A DNA stretch of 64,000 nucleotides from Rhodococcus tukisamuensis NBRC 100609 (GCF_001894985.1 NZ_BCXG01000003.1:186001-250000); one strand, 5' to 3'. Shown: positions 8,457-17,401, numbered from the stretch's first letter. Translations and numbers: made by a program. The notes: generated from the letters alone by a model not told the origin.

Positions 8457-9022
8457 CCAACGCCTACGACGCCCTGTCCACGCTGTTCGCCGGAGAGGGC
8501 GGGCAGGAGTACCTCGGCGAGCAGGTGTCCATGGCCCAGCACATGCTCCAGACCGGGCGGGCCGCCCGCGCGGCGGGCGCCCCCGCCGAGCTGGTGGTGG
8601 CGGCGGTGCTGCACGACGTCGGCCACTTCTCCGGCGCGATCAGCGGCCGGGACCTCATGTCGGGCAACGACAACCACCACGACGCCGTCGCCGCCGAGTG
8701 GCTGTCCACGTGGTTCGACGAGGCGGTGACCGAGCCGGTGCGGCTGCACGTGGCGGCCAAGCGCTACCTGTGCGCGACCGACCCCAGCTACTACGACAAG
8801 CTGTCCGACGCCTCGAAGTTCACCATGGCGGTGCAGGGCGGAGTCATGGACGCGGCGGAAGTCGCTGCCTTTGCCGCCGAGCCCTATGCCCAGGAAGCGT
8901 GCCGGCTGCGCCGGTTCGACGACCTGGGCAAGGACCCCGACGCGCCCGCGGTCACCCTCGCGGACTTCCGCGGCGACATCGACGGGCTGGACCGGACCCT
9001 CAGTCCCCGGTCCGCGCGCTGA
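8453..9022 (+). CDS. tmpB: TmpB/PhnZ-type HD-domain mixed-valence diiron oxygenase
   Basis: A 189-residue HD-domain oxygenase that cleaves the C-P bond of an alpha-hydroxy-aminophosphonate, giving phosphate and glycine (PhnZ) or glycine betaine (TmpB). Every residue I recall as functional in PhnZ has a counterpart: Tyr20 and Glu23 (YLGE), His30, His54-Asp55 and His58 (HDVGH), His75/76, His99 and Lys103 (HVAAKRYL), and Asp156 (RRFDDLGK). The run YDKLSDAS...QGGVMD also follows PhnZ. Its start overlaps the tmpA stop by 4 nt, the expected coupling for two consecutive enzymes. Its 3' end overlaps the convergent GntR gene by 23 nt. Substrate choice between the plain and N-trimethylated phosphonate is not decidable here. 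Confidence 0.9.
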   Translation: MTNAYDALSTLFAGEGGQEYLGEQVSMAQHMLQTGRAARAAGAPAELVVAAVLHDVGHFSGAISGRDLMSGNDNHHDAVAAEWLSTWFDEAVTEPVRLHVAAKRYLCATDPSYYDKLSDASKFTMAVQGGVMDAAEVAAFAAEPYAQEACRLRRFDDLGKDPDAPAVTLADFRGDIDGLDRTLSPRSAR

Positions 9023-9764
9023 CCCGACTGGTCGCCCCGGCGGCAAGGGAGTTGCGGACCACAAACGCCACGGCCTCGCCGGCGTACAGGTCGATCGAGC
9101 ACTCGAGGACCTCGCCGACCGGGTCTGTGGTCCGCCGGACCGTCCGCAGCAACGGCGCCCCGGGAGCGAGGTCGAGCAACTCGGCCTCCCGGGGCGTCGC
9201 CGCGACGGCGTCGATGGCGTGTTCGGCGTCGGCGAAGACGATGCCGTGGTCCGCCAGTCGGTCGGTGATCGACTCGACGTCCAGGTCGATCACAGAGATC
9301 AACGACGCGAGCGACCCCGGGTAGTAGGTGCTCTCCAGCATCGTCGGCACCGCCCCCAAAAGCCGGACACGTTCGACGTGAAAGACGTTGGTGCCCTTCT
9401 CGACCCCCAGCTTCTCCGCCACCACGCCGGACGCGGGCGCCAGCGCGGCGCCCAACGTCCGGCTGCTCGGCGTCTCGCCGAGACCCCGCGCCCACCGGGA
9501 GAAGCTGACCAGCTCGGTCATCGACTGCACCTTCGGACCGCTCCGCACCTGCCGCCGTGCGCCGCGGCGCGAGGACACCACCCCGGTGGAGCGCAGGAAT
9601 GCGAAGGCCTGCCGAATGGTCCCGCGGGATACGCCGTACCTCGCCGTCAGCTCGTTCTCCGACGGCATCGTCACCCCGTCGGCGAAGTCGCCGCGTTCGA
9701 TCGCGGTCTGGATGTCCGCGGCGATCGACCGGTAGAGCGGCAGATCGCTTGCTCCCGCACTCAT
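9000..9764 (-). CDS. GntR family regulator, HutC/PhnF subfamily (UTRA domain)
   Basis: A 254-residue repressor-type protein. The winged helix covers residues 10-75 (LYRSIAADIQTAIERGDF...MPSENELTARYGVSRGTIRQAF). A UTRA ligand-binding domain fills residues 95-245, ending in ECSIDLYAGEAVAFVV. PhnF- and PhnR-like members of this subfamily commonly control phosphonate uptake and degradation. The gene is the last of the leftward importer operon (25 nt from the ATPase) and meets tmpB tail to tail. It probably senses the phosphonate or an intermediate and acts on both promoters of the island, where a common motif is found (7327 and 13845). Confidence 0.88.
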   Translation of the reverse strand: MSAGASDLPLYRSIAADIQTAIERGDFADGVTMPSENELTARYGVSRGTIRQAFAFLRSTGVVSSRRGARRQVRSGPKVQSMTELVSFSRWARGLGETPSSRTLGAALAPASGVVAEKLGVEKGTNVFHVERVRLLGAVPTMLESTYYPGSLASLISVIDLDVESITDRLADHGIVFADAEHAIDAVAATPREAELLDLAPGAPLLRTVRRTTDPVGEVLECSIDLYAGEAVAFVVRNSLAAGATSRVSARTGD

Positions 9765-9789
9765 CTCACTACCGTACCGACCGGGCGGC

Positions 9790-10857
9790 TCATGCCAGCA
9801 GCACCGGGCGGTCGAGCAGGGACACGTGGACTCGGGCGCCGGGCGTCAACGCCCCACCCCGGTGGCTGGCGACGTCGGCAAGCAACTCCGCCCCGTCCGG
9901 CCGGGCCAGCCGCAGCCGCGTCGACGCGCCGTAGAAGGTCGCGGCCGTGACGACTGTGTCGCCGTCGACGCCCTCGCGTACCAGCACCGCCTCGGGGCGC
10001 GCCAGCACGGTCACCGGACCGGTCCCGGGCCACTCGCCGTCGCAGGCCAGGGTCTGCTCGCCCACCCGGACGGTGCCGCGGTCCACGGCGACGGCCGGTA
10101 TGTGGTTCATCGTGCCGACGAACTCGGCGACGAACGGCGTCGCCGGGCGGCGGTACACCTCGCTCGGGGGCGCGCACTGTTCCAGCCTGCCGGCCCGCAT
10201 CACCGCAACCCGGTCCGCGATGGCGAGGGCCTCCTCCTGGTCGTGGGTGACCAGCAGAGTGGTCACGCCCAGGTCCAGCTGGATCCGGCGGATCTCCTCC
10301 CGCAGCTGGTACCGGACCTTGGCGTCGAGCGCCGAGAGCGGCTCGTCGAGCAGCAGGACGCGGGGGGCGATCGCCAGCGCCCGCGCCAACGCCACCCGCT
10401 GCTGCTGTCCGCCGGAGAGCTGGTGCGGGAACTTGGCGACGTGGTCGGCGAGGCCGACCAGGTCCAGCAGCTCCCGCGCCCGGGCGAGCCGACCGTGCCC
10501 GCGCTCGCTGCGACCGCGCAGGCGCAGCCCGAACGCGACGTTGTCCTGGGCGCTCATGGTGGGGAACAGACTGTAGGACTGGAAGACCATCCCCATGTCG
10601 CGCCGGTTGGCGGGCAGGCCCGCCGCGTCGGCGCCGCCGACCAGCACCTGCCCGCTGTCCGGCTGGTCGAAACCGGCGAGGATGCGCAGGGCGGTGGTCT
10701 TGCCGCACCCGGACGGCCCGAGCAGCGCCACCAGCTCACCCGGGGCGACGTCGAGGTCCAGCCCGTCCAGTGCGTTGACGGCGCCGAAGGTGCGGCGGAC
10801 GCCGACGAAGCTGACGGCCGTGCCGTCGTTCTCGATTCGGACGCTCGGATTCGTCAT
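9790..10857 (-). CDS. ABC importer ATPase (2-aminoethylphosphonate/iron-type, PhnT-like)
   Basis: A 355-residue ATPase of the spermidine/Fe3+/phosphonate-type importers. Walker A GPSGCGKT is at residues 47-54, the signature LSGGQ at 147-151, Walker B VLLLDEP at 167-173, and the switch histidine in THDQEEAL near residue 206. A C-terminal TOBE-like regulatory domain (about residues 240-355) is present. Its ATG overlaps the stop of the upstream permease by 4 nt. It energises uptake through the two permeases at 10854-12628, with the substrate delivered by the lipoprotein at 12628-13770. The transported compound is inferred from the neighbouring tmpA-tmpB pair. Confidence 0.9.
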   Translation of the reverse strand: MTNPSVRIENDGTAVSFVGVRRTFGAVNALDGLDLDVAPGELVALLGPSGCGKTTALRILAGFDQPDSGQVLVGGADAAGLPANRRDMGMVFQSYSLFPTMSAQDNVAFGLRLRGRSERGHGRLARARELLDLVGLADHVAKFPHQLSGGQQQRVALARALAIAPRVLLLDEPLSALDAKVRYQLREEIRRIQLDLGVTTLLVTHDQEEALAIADRVAVMRAGRLEQCAPPSEVYRRPATPFVAEFVGTMNHIPAVAVDRGTVRVGEQTLACDGEWPGTGPVTVLARPEAVLVREGVDGDTVVTAATFYGASTRLRLARPDGAELLADVASHRGGALTPGARVHVSLLDRPVLLA

Positions 10858-11753
10858 GGCTTTGCCTTTCGTGTTCGGCCGGCGACCGCCACCACGATCA
10901 GCAGCAGTGCCCACGTGAATGCCAGGCTGAGCAGGGCCAGAGCGACCTGCAGCTGGCCGTCGGTGGCGCCGGACTGGGCGAGCCACACCGGGAAGGTCGG
11001 GAAGATGAGGATTTTCGCGATCGTGTACTCGCCCATCACCAACGCGAAGGCGAGGAAGCCCGCGTTGAGCAGCGAGGTCCGCAGGGCCGGGAGCACGACG
11101 CGCCACAGCACCGTCGGCCAGCGAGCACCCAGGTTCAGCGCCGCCTCGACCAGGACCGTCACCTTCGAGCCGCGCAGTCCGGCGTCGAGGCTGCGGTAGG
11201 TGAACGGCAGGGCGATCACCACGTACATCAGCGCCAGCACCAGGGGCAGGGACTTGTCCTGCAACGCGGTGAACACGGCGGAGACCTCGACGAACTCGCT
11301 GCCGTTGCCCCAGCCGAGCACGCCGCGGACGCCGACGACGAGGGCCACCGGCGGAATCACCAGCGGCAGCAGCGAAAACACCTCGACGTAGGGGCGCGCC
11401 CGAGGCAGCCGCAGGTGCACCAGCAGCATCGTCGGCACCATCAACGCCAAAGTGATTGCCACCGAGATCAATCCGAGCAGCAACGAACTCGTCATCGAGT
11501 CCACGAAGCCGGCCGCAGAGAAGATGCGGGTGTACGCCGCCAGGGTCGGGCCGTCGACCCCGTCCACGGTGAACCAGAAGGCCACCAGGACCGGGCCGAG
11601 GAAGTACAGCCCGGCCAGCCCGAGGACCACCCCGCGCCAGTAGCGCACCGGCGGCCCCTCCCGTCGGGTCCGGCCGCGGGGCCGCAGCGGCGCCGTGGTG
11701 GGCGCCGGCGGCGCAACGTTCGGCGTCACCGGCGCGTCGATCACTGCAACCAT
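10854..11753 (-). CDS. ABC importer permease (second subunit)
   Basis: A 299-residue integral membrane protein of the BPD-type (CysTW/Fe3+) permease family. A Pro/Ala-rich cytosolic leader of about 38 residues precedes about six membrane helices. The conserved cytoplasmic EAA loop, which docks on the ATPase, is EAALNLGARWPTVLWRVVLPAL near residue 213. Translation is coupled on both sides: its ATG (11753) lies inside the end of the first permease gene, and its stop overlaps the ATPase start (ATGA). It forms a heterodimer with the preceding permease. Confidence 0.9.
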   Translation of the reverse strand: MVAVIDAPVTPNVAPPAPTTAPLRPRGRTRREGPPVRYWRGVVLGLAGLYFLGPVLVAFWFTVDGVDGPTLAAYTRIFSAAGFVDSMTSSLLLGLISVAITLALMVPTMLLVHLRLPRARPYVEVFSLLPLVIPPVALVVGVRGVLGWGNGSEFVEVSAVFTALQDKSLPLVLALMYVVIALPFTYRSLDAGLRGSKVTVLVEAALNLGARWPTVLWRVVLPALRTSLLNAGFLAFALVMGEYTIAKILIFPTFPVWLAQSGATDGQLQVALALLSLAFTWALLLIVVAVAGRTRKAKP

Positions 11754-12628
11754 CGCGAACTCCTCCGCTGCATCAGTTGGTAGAGCAGGGTCAGCGGGAC
11801 CACCACCACGATCATGGACAGGGCCAGGGCCGCCCCCAGGTTCTCCTGCCCGGCAAGGACATTCCCCGACAGCGCGCCGTCGATCCGCAGCGGTGTGATC
11901 GCCAGCGTGCCGTTGGTGAGCGCCTCCGCGGTCGCGTACGACGAGAAGGCGGTGCAGAACAGCAGCGCGATGCTGCCGAGGAAGTGCGGCAGCAGCGCCG
12001 GTCCCGCGACGTGGCGCCAGTACTGCCAGCCGCGCGCGCCGAGACCGTCGGCCGCCTCCCGCCACTCGGGGCGCAGGCCCTCCAGCGCCGGGGTGATGAC
12101 GAGGACCATGAGCGGGATCAGGAAGTACAGGTAGACGAACTGGACCCCACCCCGCGAGTACAGGTCCAACCCCAGGTCGTCGCGGAGGGAGAGTCCCAGT
12201 CGCTCCTGCACGAAGACGGTGAGCACGCCGGCGTTGCCGATCGCCGCGACGAACAGGAAGGCCAGCGGCAGCCCACCGAAGTTCGCGAGCACCGCCGCGC
12301 TGGTGGAGACCAGCCGCGGCAGCACCCCGCCCCGGCTGGTGGCCACCGCGTACGCGAGCACCACCCCGAGCACGGCCGCGATCACCGCACACACCAGCGA
12401 CATCGTCGCGCTGTTCCACAACGCGTCCAGGTAGGCACCACTGAGCGCGGCGGACATGTTCGCGCCGCCGAACGTGCTGGTGCCGCCCTCACCACGCACC
12501 CGGAACGCCGAGTACGCGATGACCGCGGTGGGCAACAGGAAGAAGACACTCACGTAGCCGAAGAACGGCACCAGCCCGAACCAGCTCCACGGCAGGCCCG
12601 CGCGGCGCGCGGCAGTCCCGGATCGCAC
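11741..12628 (-). CDS. ABC importer permease (first subunit)
   Basis: A 295-residue BPD-type permease with about six membrane helices. The EAA-type loop is EAADGLGARGWQYWRHVAGPALLPH near residue 190. The long periplasmic region after the first helix (RVRGEGGTSTFGGANMSAAL) is typical of iron/phosphonate-type transporters. I use the GTG at 12628, which shares one base with the TAG stop of the binding-protein gene. An ATG at 12649 (MGEHGQ...) is also possible and would overlap that gene by 22 nt. Neither has a strong ribosome site, consistent with translational coupling. The 3' end overlaps the next permease by 13 nt. Confidence 0.87.
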   Translation of the reverse strand: MRSGTAARRAGLPWSWFGLVPFFGYVSVFFLLPTAVIAYSAFRVRGEGGTSTFGGANMSAALSGAYLDALWNSATMSLVCAVIAAVLGVVLAYAVATSRGGVLPRLVSTSAAVLANFGGLPLAFLFVAAIGNAGVLTVFVQERLGLSLRDDLGLDLYSRGGVQFVYLYFLIPLMVLVITPALEGLRPEWREAADGLGARGWQYWRHVAGPALLPHFLGSIALLFCTAFSSYATAEALTNGTLAITPLRIDGALSGNVLAGQENLGAALALSMIVVVVPLTLLYQLMQRRSSRWLQ

Positions 12629-13770
12629 TACTTGACCGTGCTCGCCCATGTCTGCGTCAGGGTGTCCTTCGCCGCGGTTGCCTGTGCATCCGTGGGGAAT
12701 TCGGCCTTGACGTTGACCGCGGGCAGGTGCTCGGCGAGCGCCGGGTCGACGGTGCCCGCGGCCTGCATCGCAGGCAGGCGAGCCGGGCGGGCGTATCCCG
12801 CGAGGTAACCGTTCTGGCCCTCGTCGCTGTAGAGGTATTCCTGCCACAGGCGGGCGGCGGCCGGGTGCGGCGCGGTCGCGCTGATCGCCTGCGCGTAGTA
12901 CGAGCCGATCGTCGCGTCGCCCGAGACGGCGACGGTCCAGCGCACCCCGGCGTTCGCGAGGTCCTTGGTCTTCGCCGCGTTCAGGTAGTCCCAGTCGACG
13001 ACGATGGGCGTCTCGCCGGACGCGATCGTGGCCGCGGTCGCCTTGACGGGGACGTAGTTTCCGCTGGCCTTGAGCTTGCCGAAGTAGTCGATGCCGGGCG
13101 CGATGTCGTCGACCGAACCCCCGTTGGCCAGGGCCGCGGACCACACGGCCATCAGCGCCGAGTTGCTCTTTAGGGGATCGCCGGTCAGCGCGACCTTGCC
13201 CCGGTACTCGGGCTTGGCCAGGTCCGCGAACGAGGCCGGGCACACCGTCACCTTCGCGGCGTCGCAGCCGATCGAGATGTATCCGCCGTAGTCCGCGTAC
13301 CACGTGCCGTCGGGCGACTTCTGCGACTCGGGGATGCCGTCCCAGGTCGCCACCTTGTACGGCGCGTACAGACCCTCCTGGGCGCCGCTGATGGCGAACG
13401 CGGTACCGACGTCGACCGCGTCGGGCGCGCGGTCCTGACCCTTCAGGGACTTGATCGCGTTGACCTCGTCGGCGCTGCTGGCCTCCGGGTTGTCGACGGT
13501 CACCGTGATGCCGTACTTGGCGCCGAAGTTGTCGATGAGGTCGCCGTAGCCTGCCCAGTCACGGGGCAGCGCAATGAGATTCAGTGACCCCTCGGCCTTC
13601 GCGGCGGCGATCAGCGCGTCCATGCCACCGGCGTCGGCGACCGACGTGGCGGTGGCCGCGGCAGCGGGCGACGCGGTCGCGTCGGCCTTCTTGGTGCAGG
13701 CGCTCGAGCCGAGGACCACGGCCCCCGCGACGAGAATGATGCCCGCGTTGCGAATCGATGTTCTGCGCAC
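12628..13770 (-). CDS. ABC importer substrate-binding lipoprotein (phosphonate-type)
   Basis: A 380-residue extracellular solute-binding lipoprotein. The signal MRRTSIRNAGIILVAGAV ends in lipobox GSSAC with Cys25 as the lipidation site, followed by an Ala/Ser/Thr linker. The mature part is a two-lobed cluster-D-like fold of the Fe3+/putrescine/2-aminoethylphosphonate family (blocks TWYADYGGYISIGCD, YRGKVALTGDPLKSNSAL, IVVDWDYLNAAK, EYLYSDEGQNGYLAGYARP). It starts with GTG 13770 and leads the operon of importer plus gntR. It is the specificity component; given tmpA-tmpB I expect an aminophosphonate ligand. Confidence 0.88.
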   Translation of the reverse strand: MRRTSIRNAGIILVAGAVVLGSSACTKKADATASPAAAATATSVADAGGMDALIAAAKAEGSLNLIALPRDWAGYGDLIDNFGAKYGITVTVDNPEASSADEVNAIKSLKGQDRAPDAVDVGTAFAISGAQEGLYAPYKVATWDGIPESQKSPDGTWYADYGGYISIGCDAAKVTVCPASFADLAKPEYRGKVALTGDPLKSNSALMAVWSAALANGGSVDDIAPGIDYFGKLKASGNYVPVKATAATIASGETPIVVDWDYLNAAKTKDLANAGVRWTVAVSGDATIGSYYAQAISATAPHPAAARLWQEYLYSDEGQNGYLAGYARPARLPAMQAAGTVDPALAEHLPAVNVKAEFPTDAQATAAKDTLTQTWASTVK

Positions 13771-13844
13771 TTGTCCGACTCCAGGTGAGAATGCTCATCC
13801 GCTGCGGCCGAGCGGCCGAGCAGGTCAGACTCTGCGCGGACAAG

Positions 13845-13857
13845 TTGTATAGCCAAG
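13845..13857. promoter_or_regulatory. Candidate GntR site in ABC importer promoter
   Basis: TTGTATAGCCAAG has imperfect dyad symmetry (TTG...CAA ends, TA core) and 11/12 identity with the tmpA-upstream motif at 7327-7338. Read along the operon strand it also supplies a TATACA hexamer that could be a -10 element, 70-90 nt upstream of the binding-protein start. Regulation by the GntR protein of the island is inferred. Confidence 0.45.
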
Positions 13858-13926
13858 AGACCGATCGCGACGGTCAGGTGAACGCAACCTGAATGCCTTG
13901 GGTCGGCGCCGTCGTCGACGGTCCGT

Positions 13927-14382
13927 TCAGTCCGCCAGGTACCGGGCGAGTGACTGCGCGACGCACACCGGCTTGTCCTGTGCGTCGCACTCGACGGTCA
14001 GGCCGAGCGCCACCTGGACCCCACCGGGGACCTCCTCGACGGACAGCACCCGGCCGTGTCCACGCACCCGCGCACCGGCGGGCACCGGTGCCGGGAACCG
14101 TACTTTGTCCAGCCCGTAGTTGACCGCGGCCCGAACACCCCGCACCGCGATGAGGTCCTCGAGGAACACCGACACCAGGGACAGGGTCAGGTAGCCGTGC
14201 GCGATCGGCCCTCCGAACGGTCCTGCCGCGGCCCGGACTGGGTCCACGTGGATCCACTGACGGTCCTCCGTGCACTCTCCGAACGCGTCGATCCGATCCT
14301 GGCTGATCGTCGTCCACCCGCTCGTTCCGAGGTCGGTCCCCGCCGCGCCGCGCAACTCCTCGATCGAGCCGAAGACTGCCAT
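13927..14382 (-). CDS. MaoC-like enoyl-CoA hydratase
   Basis: A 151-residue single-hotdog protein of the MaoC/FAS1-HD family (R-specific enoyl-CoA hydratase type). The hydratase-2 signature is visible around DRQWIHVD (about residues 40-47), with the catalytic Asp/His, followed by GPFGGPIAHGYLTLSL near residue 56. It is the last gene of a four-gene leftward operon and its ATG shares one base with the stop of the SDR gene (TGATG). In the operon it would hydrate an enoyl-CoA, the SDRs would oxidise the hydroxyacyl-CoA and the thiolase would cleave the ketoacyl-CoA. Confidence 0.88.
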   Translation of the reverse strand: MAVFGSIEELRGAAGTDLGTSGWTTISQDRIDAFGECTEDRQWIHVDPVRAAAGPFGGPIAHGYLTLSLVSVFLEDLIAVRGVRAAVNYGLDKVRFPAPVPAGARVRGHGRVLSVEEVPGGVQVALGLTVECDAQDKPVCVAQSLARYLAD

Positions 14383-15158
14383 CACACACCACCCGCCAGC
14401 GTGAGCCCGCCGTCGACGACCAGGGTCTGTCCGGTGATCCAACCCGCGTCCCGGGAAGCCAGAAAGGCGACCGCAGAGGCGACATCCTCGGGCTCACCCA
14501 GGCGGCCGAGGGGATACCGCGCCACAACCTCGGCCTCCCTGCCTTCGAACAGGGCGCCGGCGAACTTGGTGCGGACCACGGCCGGAGCGACGGCATTGAC
14601 ACGAATGGCCGGGCCGTTCTCCGCAGCCAACTGCGCGGTCAACGCGATGACCGCGGCCTTGCTCACGCCGTACACACCGATGCCGGATGCCGGCCGGACC
14701 CCCGCGACGGACGCGACGTTGACCACCACTCCGGGAGCCCCGCTCCAGTGGTCCCGAAGCCGCCGGCTCCAGTTGAGTGCACCGAGGACGTTGACCTCGA
14801 AGATCTTGCGCGCCTTTCCGAGATCCGCGTCCAGGGTGGACCCGGCAATCGGGTTGATGCCGGTGTTGTTCACCAGCACATCGATCCGACCGAACCGCTC
14901 GACGGTCCGGTCGACCACGTCCTGCTGGTGTGCCTCGTCATCCGCATGACCGGCGACGGCGAGCGCCACGGCCGGGCCGCCGAGTCGTTCGACCGCCTCG
15001 TCGAGTGTCTCCTGCCGGCGGGCCGTGACGACCACCCGGGCACCCTCTGCGACCAGGCGTTCCGCCACCGCGAGGCCGATGCCTCGGCTCGCACCGGTGA
15101 CGATCGCGACCTGGCCTTCGAATCGACCGAGTCCGCACCGCGTGTCCTGAACCGTCAT
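14382..15158 (-). CDS. SDR family oxidoreductase (FabG-like)
   Basis: A 258-residue classical SDR. The cofactor motif TGASRGIG is at residues 21-28, NNTG at 97-100 replaces the usual NNAG, and the catalytic residues are Ser150, Tyr163 and Lys167 (VYGVSKAAV). Arg-Arg after the second strand (TARRQE) suggests NADPH. The family C-terminal block [11 protein letters not shown] is intact. Its start overlaps the preceding SDR stop (ATGA) and its stop overlaps the MaoC start, so all are translated together. It probably acts on a 3-hydroxy/3-keto acyl-CoA. Confidence 0.9.
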   Translation of the reverse strand: MTVQDTRCGLGRFEGQVAIVTGASRGIGLAVAERLVAEGARVVVTARRQETLDEAVERLGGPAVALAVAGHADDEAHQQDVVDRTVERFGRIDVLVNNTGINPIAGSTLDADLGKARKIFEVNVLGALNWSRRLRDHWSGAPGVVVNVASVAGVRPASGIGVYGVSKAAVIALTAQLAAENGPAIRVNAVAPAVVRTKFAGALFEGREAEVVARYPLGRLGEPEDVASAVAFLASRDAGWITGQTLVVDGGLTLAGGV

Positions 15159-15925
15159 ATGGAGATACCGCCGTCCACGGGCACGACGGCACCGGTGACG
15201 TACCCCGCCTCGCTGGACGCGAGAAAGGCGACGGCCGAGGCGATCTCGGCGGGATCGGCAAACCGGCCCAGCGGAACCTGAGCGGTCAGTTCGGCACGCT
15301 TGGCGTCCGGAATCGAGGCGATCATGCGGGTTTCCGCGTTCGGGGAGATCGCGTTGACGGTGACGCCGAATCCCGCGAGTTCCTTTGCCGCGGTCTTGGT
15401 GAATCCGATGATCCCGGCCTTCGCCATCGCGTAGTTCGACTGGCCGACATTGCCACGCAGCCCCGTGTACGAGGTGACGTTGACGACCCGGCCGTGCCGC
15501 TGCGCCCGGAAGTGCGGCGTGCACGCCCGGGTGAACCGGAAGGTGCCACCGGCGTGCACGGCCATCACCTGCTCGTAGTCGTCGTCGGTGAGCTTCCACA
15601 GCATCCGGTCCCGCAAGATGCCGGCATTGTTGACCAGCACGTCGATCCGACCGGTCTCGGCGACGACCGTGTCGACGACCGTCTGCACCGATGCGGTGTC
15701 GCTGACGTCGGCAGCGACGCCGCGACAGCCCAGTTCGGCGGTCGCCTCGTCGAGCGCCCCAGCGTCGAAGTCGACCAGGAAGACGTCGGCACCGGCTTTC
15801 ACGAAGAGCCGCCCCACCTCGAGTCCGATTCCGCGAGCCGCGCCGGTCACGATCACCGTCTGACCGGCGAAGTCGAAGACGATATTGGATTTAACTGCAG
15901 CAGCATTCATTTCAGTGACGTTCAT
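15155..15925 (-). CDS. SDR family oxidoreductase (FabG/3-oxoacyl reductase-like)
   Basis: A 256-residue classical [11 protein letters not shown] lies at residues 27-34, NNAG at 99-102, with catalytic Ser152, Tyr165 and Lys169. The acidic residue after strand two (VDFDAG) indicates NAD(H) rather than NADP(H), the opposite of the neighbouring [12 protein letters not shown] closes the domain. The ATG at 15925 is two bases from the thiolase stop. Having an NAD-type and an NADP-type SDR side by side suggests different directions or substrates in the same acyl-CoA pathway (inference). Confidence 0.9.
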   Translation of the reverse strand: MNVTEMNAAAVKSNIVFDFAGQTVIVTGAARGIGLEVGRLFVKAGADVFLVDFDAGALDEATAELGCRGVAADVSDTASVQTVVDTVVAETGRIDVLVNNAGILRDRMLWKLTDDDYEQVMAVHAGGTFRFTRACTPHFRAQRHGRVVNVTSYTGLRGNVGQSNYAMAKAGIIGFTKTAAKELAGFGVTVNAISPNAETRMIASIPDAKRAELTAQVPLGRFADPAEIASAVAFLASSEAGYVTGAVVPVDGGISI

Positions 15926-15926
15926 G

Positions 15927-17150
15927 TCAGCCGACCCTCTCGAAGATGATGGCCATGCCCTGGCCGCCGCCGATGCACATGGTCTCGAGACCGAACTGCT
16001 TGTCCCGCTCCTGCAGTGAGTGCAGCAGCGTAGTGGTGATCCGGGCGCCGGTCGCACCGAACGGGTGACCGAGCGCGATACCCCCGCCGTTGACATTCAG
16101 CCGGTCGATGTCGACACCGAGGTCCCGGTAGGACGGAATCACCTGTGCGGCAAAGGCCTCGTTGATCTCCACCAGATCGATGTCACCGATCGAGAGACCC
16201 GCCCTGGCCAGCGCTCGGCGGGACGCCTCGACGGGGCCGAGACCCATGATCTCCGGCGACAGGCCGCTGACCGCGGTCGCCACCACCCGGGCGAGCGGGG
16301 TGAGTCCGAGTTCGGCCGCCTTCCGGTCGCTCATCACCACCACCGCCGCCGCGCCGTCGTTGAGCGGGCAGGCATTGCCGGCGGTCACGGAGCCGGTTCC
16401 ACGGAACACGGGCCGCAACCCGGCGAGCGCTTCCGCGGTGGTACCGGCGCGCGGGCCGTCATCGGCGTTCACCACGGTCCCGTCCGCCAGGACGATCGGG
16501 GTGATCTCCCGCTCGAAGAACCCGTCGGCGATCGCCTTCTCGGCGAGCTGCTGTGACCGCGCGGCGAATTCGTCCTGCTCTGCCCGGCTGACACCGCGGT
16601 AGGTGGCGACGTTCTCCGCGGTCTGCCCCATGGTGATGTAGGCGTCGGGGAGCCCGCCGGTCAGACGCGGATTCGTCCATACCGCACCGGTGGCCGCCAA
16701 CTGCGCTGTGCGCGCCTGCGCCTCCGCAAAGAGCGGGTTCTGGAACTGCTCGTCCCCGGCACCGACGCCGGCCTGCCGCGGGTAGCGCGATACGCACTCG
16801 ACTCCGGCGGAGATGAAGACCTCACCGTCGCCCGCCTTGATGGCGTTGGCCGCCATCCTGGTCGTCTGGACGCTGGAGGCACAGGCCCTGTTCACGGTGG
16901 CGCCGGGCACGGAGTCGAGCCCCAGCTGCAGCGCTACCCGGCGGGCGATGTTCTCGCTCTGCTCGCCGGAGTGTTCCCAGGCCCCCAGGTAGAGGTCCTC
17001 CACCGTGTCGGCATCGAGGGCGGGGATCTTGTCCAGCGCGGCGCGGACGATCCGGGCAGCCAGATCGTCCGGACGAATGCCCACGAGCGAGCCCTTGCCC
17101 GCGCGGCCGATCGGTGAACGTGCGGTGGAGACGATGACTGCTTCAGTCAT
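15927..17150 (-). CDS. Acetyl-CoA C-acyltransferase (thiolase)
   Basis: A 407-residue thiolase, normal length for the FadA family. The acyl-accepting Cys90 is in NRACASSVQT, His362 in GIALGHPFGATGAR, and the proton-exchanging Cys392 in MCIGGGQGMAIIF, so all catalytic residues are present. The motif NEAFAAQ is also intact. It releases acetyl- or propionyl-CoA from a 3-ketoacyl-CoA. It heads the four-gene operon and starts at ATG 17150, with a TetR palindrome 151-164 nt upstream. The operon lacks an acyl-CoA dehydrogenase and ligase, so the upstream steps must come from elsewhere. Confidence 0.92.
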   Translation of the reverse strand: MTEAVIVSTARSPIGRAGKGSLVGIRPDDLAARIVRAALDKIPALDADTVEDLYLGAWEHSGEQSENIARRVALQLGLDSVPGATVNRACASSVQTTRMAANAIKAGDGEVFISAGVECVSRYPRQAGVGAGDEQFQNPLFAEAQARTAQLAATGAVWTNPRLTGGLPDAYITMGQTAENVATYRGVSRAEQDEFAARSQQLAEKAIADGFFEREITPIVLADGTVVNADDGPRAGTTAEALAGLRPVFRGTGSVTAGNACPLNDGAAAVVVMSDRKAAELGLTPLARVVATAVSGLSPEIMGLGPVEASRRALARAGLSIGDIDLVEINEAFAAQVIPSYRDLGVDIDRLNVNGGGIALGHPFGATGARITTTLLHSLQERDKQFGLETMCIGGGQGMAIIFERVG

Positions 17151-17300
17151 GGAGGTCGGCCTTTCGTAGTTGGACCGTGAGGGCGCCGGCTGGGGCACCG
17201 GCGAGGTCGATGCGCGAGGGATGCGGCCGACCAGTTCTGTCATGTCCTCGTTGGACCCGGCCGGGATCTTCCGACCCGGCGTCCACCCGAAGACGCTGAT

Positions 17301-17314
17301 TAAGCGCTCGCTTA
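17301..17314. promoter_or_regulatory. Palindromic operator, thiolase/TetR divergent promoter
   Basis: TAAGCGCTCGCTTA has perfect 6-bp arms (TAAGCG/CGCTTA) around two bases and lies between the divergent thiolase operon (start 17150) and TetR gene (start 17402). A near copy occurs at 18067-18080. The AAGC...GCTT form is typical for TetR regulators of acyl-CoA catabolism such as KstR2 (family knowledge). Binding by the adjacent TetR is inferred. Confidence 0.7.
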
Positions 17315-17401
17315 GTCTGCGGCGAGGGATGCGAGAATGTCAATACCCACGAGACGGCAACACCCGACCCCGACTGCGCCACGACAGGAATCGAGAACCA
17401 G

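Noticed and set aside
13770-13844. CTTGTCC (13770) and GGACAAG (13838) as an operator pair
   Set aside because: The arms are perfect but 61 nt apart and one overlaps the start codon; a chance match is more likely.
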